Assembly (NCBI GenBank): GCA_035582835.1
Contig: JAYKAV010003152.1
Location: 79,350 to 143,349 of the forward strand
DNA from: Phoebastria nigripes
Taxonomy: Eukaryota > Chordata > Aves > Procellariiformes > Diomedeidae
Reading direction: 5' to 3'
DNA length: 64,000 nucleotides
A program made the position numbers and the translations under genes. Numbering within the stretch: position 1 is the stretch's first letter; each line of letters begins with the position of its first letter. Positions 36,817-51,200 of this stretch are shown piece by piece. Below the pieces are notes generated by a model. The model did not search any database. It was not told the origin of the DNA and saw only the letters and a list, made by a program, of their open reading frames with translations.

Positions 36817-39800
36817 ATCTGGAATACTAAGTATACTTCCAAACCAGAAAGATGACACCAAATTCCATTGAAATCAGAAAAAAGGCGAAGTCAATACATG
36901 ATGAAGTGTGCTGTACAATGCATTAATGGTCTTTTAATGGATGTGGCAAAAAATTACCAAATCTAGTAAAATACTGAATATATGATTAATAAATAGAAAG
37001 CCATGGATAAACAAAATTGAAAATCTGTTCCCCAGCTGAGGTAAAGAAACATGTGTGGGAAGTGGCCATCAGACCAGAGGTAGTGAAAAGATTCTTGCTG
37101 GTTTAAGTGGTGCCTACCTGCTACAAATTAACATTATCCACATGGTCTGTGATGAGGAAAATGCTTTAAGGAACTCAAAGAACTTGTCTCTGATCAAGAT
37201 TTGTATTTAATTCATCTGTATATACAACAACAGAGATGTGCAATGGTGCATCAGTATGGTGAGAAAAATAAAATCAAAGAAAAGTGAAATTGTTTAGGGT
37301 AGCATACTTGCATTAAAATTTTGTCATCAGGTCACCAGAATTCAAGCAGTGTTTAAGAAATCACAACCATTGACTACAGACTTAACTTTTGAAAACAGTT
37401 ATTTATTGATAAAGCAATACAAAAATGAAAGGATTTACGACAGGCAGTATGTTTTTCTACAATGGTCATTTTACAATACATGAATGTGTCTAAGAGCCCT
37501 AGATGCTGTTTTGGCAGTTTTTAATTGAATTGATTCAACCCAGAGTGGTCTATCAGTTGGCAGGTCCACTGGAAGTCAGGGCTCCTTCTTTGTCCTGATA
37601 AACTGATACCAACTCTAACAAAGCAGAAAGTGGTTTGCTGGTAAACATTATTAGACGAACTGATATAATTAGAAAAATCAGACAAGCTTTTGTGTACTCA
37701 AACCTGGAAATCTGAAGAAGGGCTTGAGTGACTTAAGGTTTGTCCTTTTCTTCCTATCATACCGGTTACTTAATAAAGTCTATTAGTTCTTCCAGCAACC
37801 CATGTACTGTCTTTGTCCTTGGATCATCATGGTTATGATGAAATGTCATTCTGATAAAGGCATAAGGCAATAATGTGATTTAATAATAATGCCACAGTTC
37901 ATTTCACTAATGAGAGTGGTTGTTAGCTGTTATATCTTTGACGTTTGCTTGGGAACATAGCACCAAGAAAAGGTTGAGTTCACCAAGAACAAAACGGTGA
38001 CTCTAATCCTGTCGACTGACATTTGTAAGCTGAATTTTGAAAGGCTTTTCTACATTGTTTAAGTGATTCCTGTTTACGAACATACTCTAGAAGCTTAAAA
38101 CTTTCTTTCCTTTCTGGGCAATTTGCTGCTGTTCCAGGGCCTGCTCATCATTTGTTTGGTGCGAACTTGAAACATCTGTTTTGAAGAGGAATGCATACAA
38201 GCTATACAGATACAGCACAGGAAAAAAACAGCTGTGACACAAATAAAAGACAGATGACCCGTTCTCGCACAGCATGGAAACCCATGTGTGGATGCATACA
38301 CACACACACGCACACACACACACAAACCAATACATTTGCACAGTGGTAGGTGTCACTTTTTCCCTTGCCAATACTGGACCAGGTTTCACATTTGCTGAAC
38401 AGCAGCACCACCGTGTGACACACGTATGTCATGCCCAGTAAGGTTACACACCTATGTTATTAACGCTGGGCTCACCGAACAGGGGCACAGCTGCTGGTCA
38501 CAGGAGCCACAGAACCCCCTCCCAAATCATTCTTTTGGCAGCTTTACCCTGTTTCATTCACATTCACACTTGAAACACGGACAGCTGATCCAGTGATCAG
38601 CCAGCTCCCAGAGCACCAGCCCAGGGAGATGCTGGGAACCAGGCTCCAGATCTGGTCATTCTGGTTTGTTTTGGAAGGACCGCTTCTGTCATTACAGTCA
38701 ACCTGCTGGTGCGCTAACCCTTAACGCGGTTAAAGATGTATCACGAGTTAGACTGATCTGCCTTCCTTGCTGGGGCTGTGGAGAACTATGGAAGAAATGC
38801 AACCCATATGTATCCTCAGTGAGATGATGACATGGGGTTTTTGAAGTTTAAGAAATGATGCCAGCATAGGCTTCAAGCAATAGATAGGGAGACTGTACAG
38901 AGGCTCATAACTGAAAAGAAACAGCAGGAACAAAAATTGGTAAATCCATGTCAATATCGCTTGGGAACACAATGATTTTGTCCAAGATGAAAATGAAATT
39001 CTGTGTGATTATAATTCACTCCGTTGGAGCTCTGCTTTTGCAGGCACAGCACAATAATGCAGCGTGCTTCCATGAGGGATTAAGATAATTTCCTCTTTTC
39101 TCAGATGCCAGATTTTATAACGTTACAGCCTTCTAAATAAGCAAATCAGGGTCAAGCCAACATTATGTCATTCCCTCAATATTGGCCAGGACTATACTCC
39201 ATGTTTTTAAATACAAAAGAGATAAACATTTCGTAGAGGACAAAAAGGCAGTATTACATTTTTTCATGGCACAAGTATGCCCAATATTTATTGTGTGCAT
39301 TTCAACAATTTGGGTGATTAGACTTTTGGCATAGTGCTAATGCTTGATTGAAGCATGAAGTGGAAAAGAGTTGAGGTTGTTATGAACTAAAGACAGGAGG
39401 AATCTGATCGCCCTTTTCTCGGTGCAAACCAACCTTGGCGATTCAAGCATAAATGTAAAACATATGTTTTCAAAAAGCCTTTTCTGATTATTCACGCTTT
39501 TACAAGTAAACAACAAGTTTACATAAAATAATGTAAATGAAGAACTCTTCCAGCTAAAACAAATGGCAGAAGAAAAATACCTATTTTAGTATTTCTGTTC
39601 TTCCTCTCACCCCCTGTCCACCACTGTATGATAGTGGTCAGCTTACAAATGCAATTCTACATCAGAAACACAGTCACATGTCATTTTTCCAGATGAAAGA
39701 TAAATACAGTGACTTCCCTAGAGAACGGATTCCCACACCAGTCTGCTGTGAATTTGCTTGAGACAAGAGCCAGCAAACACAGTAATGGAAGAGGCCACCT

Positions 39801-42800
39801 ATGCTGCATCTGCCAGACATTATTGGCTCACCCCAAAACTACACGTTGATGTGTCACAGAAGAGCACAGTCCTCAAGAAGCATGTGTGAAAAAGCTCTTA
39901 CAGCTCTTTAACAGTTGCCCAGTAGAACTTGGGAGGTCAGAACAAGGGATGCAGTCTTTCTACTGCAATCTTACGTCTTTCATAAAGAGGTGAGAGCTGA
40001 ATCAACAAATCTGCATGATCCACAGTACCAAAGGCTCTATGGCTCCCATGAAATCTTCTTTCATACAGTTGTTTACAGACTGTAAACTGTAATGGGATGC
40101 TGGACCAAGCTTGGGAACTCACTGTGCTAAGCTCTGTGTAAGACGTGCAATAACAAGGCAGCTTCCATCTCTGAAAACTCAACAGTGTAAGCTGTGACAA
40201 AACACACCAGCTGGATGACTCAAGCAGGCTGTCAGGATAACAAGCTCCTCTTGTGTGCCAGCACAGCCAGCCCTCCGCTATCCGGGCAGTGGAGAGACTT
40301 GGCTCCACAGAGCTAATGTGGGTCAGGAAGCAGAACAGACACATCTACAAGTCATGCACCAGCTTGTTTCAGTGACCCCTCAGGAGTCCCTGAACATCAA
40401 AACACAAGCGTTACTGACCTTCCTCTTCACCAGTACTGTCTCTACTGCATGTTCTTACAGCATCATTTAAATATGATTCACGTTATCCATAGCTTTGTTT
40501 TGCCCATTTTACTCCAGCATTAGTCACTGCAGATAATTGAGAACTGGCTGTACTTCATGTTGAAGATGTGATGATATGACAGGCCCTTCCTCACTTAACA
40601 GGGATCACGGCAATTCAGTGTGATACACCTTAATTCTAATCAACAGCTTATGCTAACCTTTAAGTAGTTCTTCTGGTTTTAAAAGTCAGGATAGATACAT
40701 CATTCTCATAAAATTAATTCCTTAATCCCTTTAGAGCACTGATAAAACCACAAACATATGTGGCAGAAAGCAAACCAGATGGTTTACATTGCTGGGAAGG
40801 CTGTTCTCCACAGGATAGCCCATCTCCTAGCAGATCAGCTCCTGAATCAATAGCGCTTAGGACTGCGTATTGAATTAAACCATTTTCAGTTTACTATGTT
40901 GCTATACCAAGCTGAGGACTGCGGTGACTGAAGACCCGACTGTGAGTCAAAGCCCCTTCCTGCAGGAGAGCCAGGTCCCATCAGAGGGGCAGGGAGGGCG
41001 ACGGCTGGGGTGGCAGCCTGTTAGAGCCCTAAGCGAACCCAGTCGAAGCTCAGCTGTACACGGTGTTTGTCACTTCATAACAGGTATCTATCCACCCTTC
41101 TGATAAAGCCAGTAGTGCTCATACCCTGTTAGGCCTGGTCCACAAGTCAAAAGCTCCACGCAGAGCAATATTTGACTTTGCTTGAAGGACTGGTTTGAGC
41201 ACAGACGATCCATCAGCCCCGTCTGAACAGTCCCACTGCTCAGGATTTTGTCGATGTCTCCTTGCACAACTCAGTTTCAGCCTTCCTGCTTCTTTCATTC
41301 ACTTGGATCAGCACATTCCCACATATGCCATCTAGTACCAGAGACTCCAGGTTTTCAGGTAATTATTTTAATAAAACTTAAAACTCATGGAAGGCTGCCG
41401 TGGGCTGTTTACACTACATTTAAGCACAAATGTTTTTCCTCTATGAGTTCTGCTGCTCCTGTACTCTCACTTTGCCATCTCAACCATCCAGCCTTCTAGC
41501 ACACATACAGAGAGATCTGTAGCTTTCTGGTCGCATAGTAAAGCATTACACACAGAGATATCATTCTCTATGTGCATTATTCAGACAATATTTTTGCATT
41601 TTATACTATTTTTAACCCCTAAAACTCATGGGCATTTTTGATAAATCAAGTTTGTTCTCCTCTTATGGCTGTAGTTTTTCCTACTCAAAGATATGCAAGG
41701 CATCTTCTTCATTAGCATTAAGTATGTGTGTGTGTGTATATAAACAGCCTCCAGGCTGATTCTGTTCTGGTTCTGTTTATAAAGAAAAGCAAAAGATCTG
41801 AAAAAACTTTGTCCCTAAGATTACCATTCACTTTTTGCTTCAGTTTTAAGGTCTGACCTTACCAAGTGTATTATCACCACAAGACACCCCCAGGCATCAC
41901 CTTTTTACATGACTGAAGTTGTCACACAATTAAAACCACATTCTACTGTGCCAGTTCTACAGCAGTAATTGCACTTGCACACAGGTTATGTTGCTACCGG
42001 TCATCTTTCACTGTCAGATACCAAAACCTTGTAAGGGAAGGGAAACGGCATGGGTTCTGCTGTACAGTGAACTGCTGCTACTTTCATGTCTCAGCAGAGG
42101 AACACAGGAGTAAAATCAATGACCCTGCATGGTTATCCGCACTGACTTGCCCTGTTTGGAGTTACAAACTGGCATATATTAATCCTGTTAACTGCACCAG
42201 AGCATAAAAATAGGAGGCAGAACTCCATCAGAGAAGGGATTCTTCTAAACATCCTGGGAAGAGACAGGGTAGGGAAAGGGTAGGTGAAAGCCTGAGCTAG
42301 GGATCTTGGCTTCATAGTTATTTCTGTTGCCATAAAACCAAATTCCAAGAAAATGTGTAAGTCTGAACTTGCATATACTTTATTTTGTTTTGAGAGTGTA
42401 TTCAAAAGCAAAAATATATTGTACGATAAAAAGCCCGCCGTGCCATCTCAAAACAAAAACACTTCTCTCTTTCCCATCATTCACTGTTTAACTTAATATA
42501 CAACATACTTTTTTATTAGTCATGTTGCTTCCCAAATGCCAGGCAGTGCTGAATTTCGTAATTTCTTTAAGTGTAGTTATATTTGTATTTCTAGAATTAA
42601 GAGATTTGGCTTCCATTTTCAACTCCAGATATTAATATTTAAGAGAAAATTAAAAAACAATTCAATTACTAAGGACTTTAGCATCTAGCATTGAATAAGG
42701 TATTTTTTCAATACACTGTGGATAGACTTTTATCAAACAAATGGGAAACAGAAAAGCTAAAGTGAGAAAAATAACACAAGCATCCATAAAAAGTATTTAA

Positions 42801-45197
42801 AAATTTCTAAAATTTTCTTTAGTGTAGCTATTCTTCCATAGCTTAAGTAACCAGAATAAGGATGAAAATGCAAGTTGTATAATGTCATTAAATGCCTTAT
42901 CTTCTAATGCCTGCATTTTAGCCAGCTGTTCTCATATCTTTCGCTGTACTCAACCAGATTCTCAAGGAAGCAATGTCAGGCCACAGTGTTCATGAAGAAT
43001 CCATCACAGCTGCCTATATACATCTATATAATAGTATGCATATGTAAAAGTAAAGAAAGTGCAAGTTATTGACACCCTCTGAATTATAAGGCATCAAAAA
43101 GTGGTCTTAGTCATCCCTTTGCATTCACCTCCTGGATGAAAACATTTTTAAGTATGGCAGGGTAGTTCTGTGTGTTTCCGTTTGTGGTAAAGTCATGAAG
43201 ATCTTATATCATGGTTTGCAAGAGACTATAAAGAAACTGTTGTTGCAACACATCCACCAATGCTAAAACCAAAGCATATACTAGAGTATCAAGGCCAAAA
43301 CAACTGTTTCTGAAGCCCTGAAATTGAGAACTATAGGGAAACACAGCAGATACTGCAAATGTCATGCCTGAATCAAGTCACTGCCCTGGCAATCTCCCCA
43401 GCTGACCCACCCCTGGGTGATACTGGCTGCACCTCAGTCCCCCTATTCCAAAACACAATTTTACTATTTTGAGCCCAAAGGCTATAAATGACGTTTATTA
43501 AAAGGAGTACCAGCTAGCAACAGTGTTTTCAGGGTTTTAGCATACCCTGGGCCACTCTGAAGCATGCCCTCGAGTGCCTGCGGGGTGATGACAGGTCGAT
43601 GCAGCTGCCCTTGCTCCTTGGCACGGAGTCTGCGCCATGGCTGGTTTGCAATGAGAGCATCCCCGCTTCACAGGGTCAGGCAGCATTCTCCTTCCATGAC
43701 ATTGTATACTTACGGCATAATTTCGCACTTCACTGACCCCTGCAACTGCCTATGCTCCCTGGGGGGCTTCCTGAACCTGGATGGTGATTTCGTGATGACA
43801 GTCCGCAAGTGACATTCTCCAGGGTAAATAAAAAAGTCTAATAGACCAGAGTGTTGAGAGAAGGCAGAAGAAAAAAAAAATAGCAAGTGCCTGAAGGGAA
43901 AAAGTGTAAAGCCATCAATTAAAGATGAATCTATGCTACTGAAACCAATAATCACCAGACTTATATTGCAAAAACTAGTATGGAACTTGCAACAGATTAT
44001 GTTTTTCTTCTTGCAAACTGATGAAAATCACTGACACCAGGAAAAAAAAGTCGACAGTACCTTTGAGGAAGCACTATATTAGATGTCCCTTGACTGCTAA
44101 AAAGGCATTACAGGAGTCACCAGGGGAAAAAATAACTAAATATATGATGTGCTATGATAGCATGGGCTGCCAGGAGAGGGCATCACATTATTGTTTAAAG
44201 ATCCATAATAAAGTTAAGCATTATTGGACCTTAGTATAGAAGGAGTTAAAAGTCAATAACAATTAGTGAGCAGAGAAAGCTAATTACCTAAAACAGCCTT
44301 TGAAAAGCAACAGTTTAAAAATCCTATCAGGCCATATACCTTCACAGTCATATTCAGATTAACTCATTCCAATTAATTCAGGAGTCTTACAGGAACACAA
44401 ATTGCTAGAAAAACCGCTTGTAAGATATCATGATGCAGTTAATGTGCAGTCCCAAATAATCACTTTACAGGTTTTCTTTTGTCTGTCAACTCTGAAGTTC
44501 GCAGAAGCAAACCCTGGATTACTTTTTCCGCTTCACCAGTACAAAGCCAATAGGGCAGTAGTGTAAGATAAACATGCCGACCTTCCAGCCATGCTCAATG
44601 ACATCAATAACCCATCAATGAACCAAGCAAACCCCTCTCCTTTGAGTGGTTCTGAATAAGGGCTGTAAATCTGAATTCCATGTAGCATTTGCTTGATAAT
44701 ATGCAATGAGCTTGATTTCCTTTAGAGATGTAGAATATAACTACATGCAGCAAAGAACCACACTGGCTACTTTGGAAGCTGGATCCATTCCATTTGATGA
44801 ACTTAGCCACACAGCAAGCAGAAACCCTTCCTAGAGTAACATGATGTGGTACACCTGCTTTCTGCACACAATGTGCTGCACTGTAACTCTCCACTGAACT
44901 GCAAGGTCAGGCTTTAAAACCTCTCTTTCCATAATCGTTGCTGTTGCGTGACAGCATAAATCCATAAATCCAAAAATGATGTACAAAATCCAGGATGCAG
45001 TGCCCCTGCTGCAGTTGTGCACTGAGGCAGTCAGTCAGTAAAGGAAACTGTTTAAAATGGTTGTAGTGGTCCAGAGCATGTCTCCGCTTCCTCCTTGATA
45101 AAAGGAGCTGACAGCCTGATTAGATACAAAGGCACTGCATACCTGAGGATGGGCATAGGAATGACATCTGGCTGTTACTGCTACAGTCATAAAAACA
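36817..45197. other. Interval between the duplicated segments, no gene seen
   Basis: This is AT-rich non-coding DNA with short unrelated open frames. It includes an (AC)n run at about 38298-38324 and a (TG)n run near 41728-41738. Confidence 0.55.
38298..38324. repeat. (AC)n microsatellite
   Basis: An ACACAC tract is interrupted by one G-for-A change (ACACGCACAC). Confidence 0.9.
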
Positions 45198-45300
45198 CAG
45201 GCTAATTTAGGTGGGAAGGCATCCCTAGAGGTCAGCTAGTCCAACAAGCTGTGTGTGTGGTCCACCAATGGCACCCAGCACTGTTGGCCCAGCAAAACAC
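45198..45300 (-). mobile_element. Probable degraded CR1 3' end
   Basis: The plus strand reads GGTGGGAAGGCATCCCTAG then AGGTCAGCTAGTCCAAC. This resembles the common avian CR1 3' segment (GGTTGGAAGGGACCT... then GGTCATCTGGTCCAAC) with several mismatches. The outer limit is a guess. Confidence 0.5.
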
Positions 45301-45697
45301 AGGCAGAGGGTACAGGAACAGCACAGGCCCAGCACAGCTTAGAAACTAGTACTTCAGTTTGAGTGTAATGACTTGTTTTGACTTTTATCCCCTTAAAGGA
45401 CAGAACTAACTGTTCTCACATTTTTCATATATAAATGCCGGTCTCTTTTGGCAGTGTTCCTCAGAGGATACCTTGTTAATCCTAAACTTACTGAACGAAG
45501 TCAAGACAGTCACTGTCTCTTTCTTTTGTAGAACATCATGACAGCAGATAATGACTCTGCAGTGGATAGCGACTTGCGGCCGAACGCAAGCACAGGTGAG
45601 ATGCGTCAGCTGCGGAGGACTCAGTCTGATGCTCGTGGTTCAAGGCAGTCTACCAGTCCAGAATACAAGACAGAAGCCTTTACTGAAAGGACATGAG

Positions 45698-47011
45698 TGC
45701 TCATCAGGAGTGACCTGGGCCAGCAAGGGGAGGCTGCAAAGCCCCCCCTTCACAGGGGGACTTTCACTTTCAGCTGAAAAGAAGCAAGTCTGGAAGTTAA
45801 AGGGATCTTTCTGGGGGTTGTTTCCCCACCCAGCTCGGAAGAGCAGAAGCCTGTGGCTCCTCTCCCACAACCCACACAGACCTGTCCCACCCACAGACCT
45901 CTTGGAGCTGGGGAAAAGCCTTGCCCTGCAGATGCCAGGCTCTGCTCCCTCTGAGCCTTTGGGTCCTTTGGAGCTTCTTGATCAGCAGCAGAGCTTTTGC
46001 CCATTGACGACTTTTTTGGGGGAGAGCATGCACGTGCTTTGCTCTCGTGCCCTCCTGAGCAGCAGCCACAGCACTGGCAGTGCCCAAGCCCTGGCCAGTG
46101 GGACCCGCAGTCCCTGAGATCAAACCACCCCATCCCTTGCCCTGGCTCGCCCTGGCACCAGGCGTGACATCCCGCCTCCCCCCTGCTCCACACCACAAAC
46201 GCGTGGTACTCGCACAGCAGAGATGTGAGCACTGAGCAGATGTCTCTGGAGGAGAGAGGGCCATTGCCATTGAGATCTTGCTCCTGAGGTCCCTCCTCTA
46301 GGATCCCCACCACAGAAAGTCTCCGATCCCCACGGGGACGTGGGTGCTGAGTCCTACCTGCTCCCTCCCCATGGCAGGGGCAGGGGCAGCACCATGGGGT
46401 GCCTTGGAGAGGGGCACACGTTGGGAGCAGGAGGCCACGGGCTGGGGAGAAGTCCTTTCTCAGGCACGGCAGCGACAGCTCCTCTGGGGAAGGAGGTCAG
46501 CAGGAGGCTCAGGCCATTCAATTTGGGTGGGTTTTTTTTAGCACATCCCAAGTTAGCTACAGCATTGCACAAGTAAGTCATGGTCAGCTTCCCTGTCTTC
46601 ATTTCAGATGCCACCACGGGCATGCAGAGAACATGCCGGAGCTGCAGGTGGGTAGATAATGGTCTCTGCAGGGTTTGGGTTGCTCTGTGCAGCTGCAAAC
46701 CTTCAGAGTGCCATTTGGCAGTTGCCACAACCAAACTCGTCCATTCTGGTTTTGTTCCTCCTGGGCAGCTGAGTGCCCAGGACCGCCCGGAGCTGTTTTG
46801 CCGGTGAACTGCCACGAGATGGCAAAGTACTCGCCAGCATTGCTCCCAAGCACCGCAGGCTGGAGCTGAGGCTGCAGGAGAAGAGAAACGGGGCGTGTTT
46901 CCCTGCCCCTGGGATTAGCTGCTCCTCGGCATGTCCAGGGGTGCCTCTCCAACAGCCTCCGCAGACCAGGAGCTGCTCGTTGTCTCTGGTCCCTGGAAGT
47001 CCGAGGCAGAG
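45698..47011. repeat. Direct repeat, copy 2 (1314 bp)
   Basis: This is the second copy of the segment at 35503-36816, in the same orientation. The left junction is preceded by GACATGAG and the right is followed by CATGCAAC, unlike the flanks of copy 1 (CTCACCAA and ATCTGGAA). The flanks give no target-site duplication. A recent segmental duplication or an assembly artefact fits better than transposition. Confidence 0.95.
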
Positions 47012-47702
47012 CATGCAACTGCTCCCATCAGGGATGAAACACCCCAAAATGTCCTGCTGCTGACTAGGCCTTTACACCGTGATGGCAAGGAGGCACGAAA
47101 GTAACCTGCACTTGTTAGTGTGCTGTCCTTAGCTGTGAGTGGTCTACAAATGGAAGAAGGCTCAGGGAAGATAAAGAAGGATGGCGCAGTCATGAGGCTC
47201 AGAAAGGAATGTAGGAAGTGGCCATAGCTATTGTAAAGGATGCTGAACTTAAGTCCGAGGAAATCAGTGGGTGACTTTTGTTGTAGATAAATGGCTGCAT
47301 CATTTGAGTGGGTCAACTGGTTATGTAGATGGCCTTCCCTAAAATAAGCAATAGAAAGTATAATCTTCCTGAGCCAGCCAGGCCAANGTGAGGGGAGTGT
47401 GTGTGTGGCTCAGCCCAACACAGAGTACAAAAATCAAGCAACCAACAAAATGGACTTTGAAGAGAGCAATGGGCTTGACCTGGCTTCAACCCACCTATGC
47501 CTTCCCANTGACTGGGGATGCCCAGCGTCATGACAGTGGAACATATAGGGACTGCTAATGCGCGTCATGTTTGTATTGTGGTTCAACTGTATATTGCAAT
47601 TGCTATATTGTGCTTGTGTTGTGATTTCAGTGCATTGCTGTATCACTCTTCTAAATCAAAATCCCATGTAATGTCAAATATCTTCAAATAANTAAATCTG
47701 GT
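47012..47702. other. Short unassigned stretch between repeat copy 2 and the LTR
   Basis: Nothing recognisable is seen. Single N bases at about 47386, 47508 and 47692 suggest lower sequence quality here. Confidence 0.5.
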
Positions 47703-48259
47703 TGTCGTGGTTTAACCCTGGCAGCACCTAAACACCACGCAGCCGCTCGCTGACCCCCCCGCTCCGGTGGGATGGGGGAGAGAATCGGGAGGGCACGAGG
47801 AGGAATACTCACAGGTTGAGATAAAAACAGTTTAATAATTGAAATAAAACAAAGTAGAACAGTAATAATAACAGTGATAACAACAACAATATACAAAGCA
47901 GGTGATGCACAATGCAATTGCTCACCACGCGCCGAACCAACGCGTGCCCGATATGAGAGCCCGTCTCTGGGACCCAGAGCCCCCCCACACCCTTAGTTTT
48001 TATACTGAGCATGACATTGCATGGTATGGAATACCCCACTGGCCAGCTGGGTCAACCACCCCAGCTATGNTCCCCCCGCCAGCTTCCCCTGCACCTGGCA
48101 GGGCATGGGAGGCCAAAAGGTGCCGGTGCAAGCACCACCCAGCAACACCCAAAACATNAATGGGCCATCAACGCTCCTCTCATACCAAACCCAAAACACA
48201 GCATCTCCCTCCCAGCTACTGGGAAGAAAGTTAACTCTGTCCCAGCCGGAACCAGGACA
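47703..48259 (-). mobile_element. Solo LTR of an avian endogenous retrovirus, copy A
   Basis: On the minus strand the element starts TGTCCTGGTTCCGGCTGGGA and ends CCAGGGTTAAACCACGACA, giving the TG...CA termini of an LTR. It is flanked by a perfect 5-bp target duplication, CTGGT, at 47698-47702 and 48260-48264. A 5-bp duplication fits ERVL-like (class III) avian families. There is no internal viral coding sequence on either side, and the duplication directly flanks the single LTR, so this is a solo LTR left by recombination. Two N bases lie inside. Confidence 0.9.
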
Positions 48260-51200
48260 CTGGTATTAAAACATTAAACTCTCCTCATGTGGAATATCTA
48301 AAAGACTATTGGACCAGAACATCCGTCTGCAGTAAATGCTTTAGGAAGTGAAAGGAAATGAAGGTCTTATGGCTGCTGCCTGCAGGTACCAGGTGGGTGC
48401 CTGGCACAGGTGGGATGTCTGGCAAACGCACCCACCACCCCCGCAGAACTCGCCTCCGCTCCCTCCCTGGCCAGCGAGCCCTGCTCCTGGCTGAACAGCT
48501 TTCATGTGTGCTGAAGCATATTAATTTACACAAGGTGTCTTTCCACCAGCAGAGAACACTGGTGCCAGCTTATGACTGGCAGGAGGAGGCTCCAGTGGAC
48601 TGTCATTGTGCCATCAAATAAAATCAAGCCTTACTGACCTGCTGCAGCCTCCAGTAGGCTGTTGCATTAGATGATGTACACATACATACAGACTTTGTGT
48701 TTCTCTTCGTTGTGTTCTCCAAATGCTGCTGCCGCCCAGTGGAACTGATGCTCTTGTCGGTACCACAGCTGCTGAGAACTGAGATCCCTAGGAAGTATGT
48801 CTTGCCTTCAAGCCTGGCTCCTTACAGATGTGAAGTTTATGGCAGTCTGCTTCACAGGTCTCCCTAGGAAGTTCAGGTTTCTCAGTTCTCATGTAATTTA
48901 AGCACCATCCATTAGGACCACCTTCTGGCCTCCTCATAAGTTCAGACGTGAGGTGTGTTTCAGCTGAAGCAGTTTGGAATGAGTAAACTGACACTGTCAC
49001 TCTGTAACTCTTGCTACTAACTGAATATTTTGGATGAAGTATTTAATTAGACAAATCTCTTTTGAGGTAGTTAGTGACAAAAGTGGGAAAATTATGCCTG
49101 GGTTTTTTGTTGTTGTTGCTGTTGTTGTTTTATTAATATTATTATTATTACTATGCACTGCTATTGCATTCTCTAAACCAGTTAATATCTATCTGGATGA
49201 CTTAATTTTCTGAGCTGACTCATGTTACTTTCTGCTAACTCAAGAGGTGGAGCAAAAAGTAAAGAGACTAAAGGGTCATGTCAAATGAAACTCTTTAGGC
49301 TTCCCACACTCCCAATACATCTTATTCCTATTTATTTATTTTAATGTAAACAATAATAAAAATCACTATAAAAGCTTCTTAGTGTCCTAACACATAGTAC
49401 TTTAGTACTATGAGAGGATTCTCAGAAGCTTTCAATGATCATCCAGATACAAATGGAGCCAGTCAAATACCTGTGAAATCTTTCACTGCTTTCAAATCAA
49501 GCTGTCAGCAGCCTCCAAAACACTCATCAGGCTTGTTTCTTTTCCTAAAAATATCACTACAATTAGGCTATTTTTTGACAGGTCAGAGAATGTAAAATTA
49601 TTATGGAGAGGCAAACCTCACAATCATAATAGAGAAGGCCCTGTTCACCTCTCACACTTTATTACATATCTATTCACCATTTAAGGCCTTAATTCAAAGC
49701 AGTTCAGCACATCCTCACTCAGAACCCCAATGATATAGACTTAATCAATGCAGTCCGGCATGTGTTTAAGTGATTTACCAACTTGAAAAACCAAGTCAGG
49801 CTTCCTTCATCTTGTAACAAAATCATATCTCATCTTACCCAATCTACTGCTATTTGGATCCAAGTGTATTATCTACTGCAAAAAAACAAACACTGAAAGT
49901 TAATAATGCACTATCAATTTGCTTGTGTAGGTTAAAGGAGGGATGTATATTAAATCTGAATGCTCTCCTGCAAGAGAAAGCTGAGTAGCAATATCAAATT
50001 TTTTTTTTTTTTCAATATTTTGTTGAGTGGAATCACTTAGGTATTTTCCCATCAGTTCTATGCTAGCAGCAGTCTTAAGGGATTTTGGGGTTGCCATGAA
50101 GTGTTAATTAATCCTGCATGTCCCAGTTAGCACCAGTGCAAACAATGACTTTGACTGATATAACTGTACAGGAGTGGACATTTTCATTTTGGGGGTAATT
50201 ATATTCAGAGTACNGCACAACTGAACAGTTTCAAACAGAAGGTTAAATAATTTCCCTTAATTTTGGAAGAAAGAGCTGAGTCCTTCTGGCAATGCCTTTC
50301 TCAGCCTAGAGAGACCTGTAACCACTGGAGTAACGTATGGGATCAGGGTTTGCAGGTTCATTTGCTCTAAGGATGCTGACTCGATCAAATACAACCCCTC
50401 CCTCCTCTAACAAGATAGGTAGGGGAAGGGCGTGGGTTTTGTCCAGGTTGGGTTTAGGAATTAACACTGAACTATTCCATACCAAAAAGACCAAAGCCCT
50501 TCCAGACATGCCCCATTCTGCCACAGATGTGTAATATTCATGGGAANATTATATGGAGGAATTAAAGCCTTTGAATTCCTTTTTCTTTTGATCTGGTGCC
50601 AAGTCTGTGTCTCCAGTGATTGTGGGCTTTGATTCAGTTGGCTATTGAAGCATAAAAAATGAATACTTCTTTTTTTCTCTGGACATACTCCTGGGCTTGA
50701 ACTTAAGCATATGTCTCAAGGATGTGATGCCTCTGTAACAGCCAGGTATTGTAAAAGATCTGTTATTTTCATTTTTGCGTATTCTCTCACCCCCTGTTAT
50801 TCTAATATGCAATGTTGTAATAATGAAATCCAGATTCACCTGTGCTAACACTTGGATGACAATATTTTAAATTTTATTTTTTAATGTCCTCATAGTCATT
50901 TTCTAAACATATCACAGAGGACGCTGCCTAAGGCATGCTTCAGCTAAACGGCCAATCTTTCTTATCAAGCAATGTGACTGAAAGGACAAGAAATGCAAAT
51001 CTGCAAAGCACTGAATAATTAGAGTCACAGAGGGGAGGCTGTTTTCACAGCTATCTTACCACCCACATAGACATTTAGATGTTAAGTTACGCTTCAGAGA
51101 AACCTTAGCAAAAATTGCTATGATAGCTATACAAAAAAACCATTTCTTTAACTCCCTTCATCATCAGCATCGTATCATAAACACTACAAGACAAGACACA

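Noticed and set aside
39937..40344. 135-codon minus-strand frame
   Set aside because: No domain or family was recognised, and no splice or promoter signals support it.
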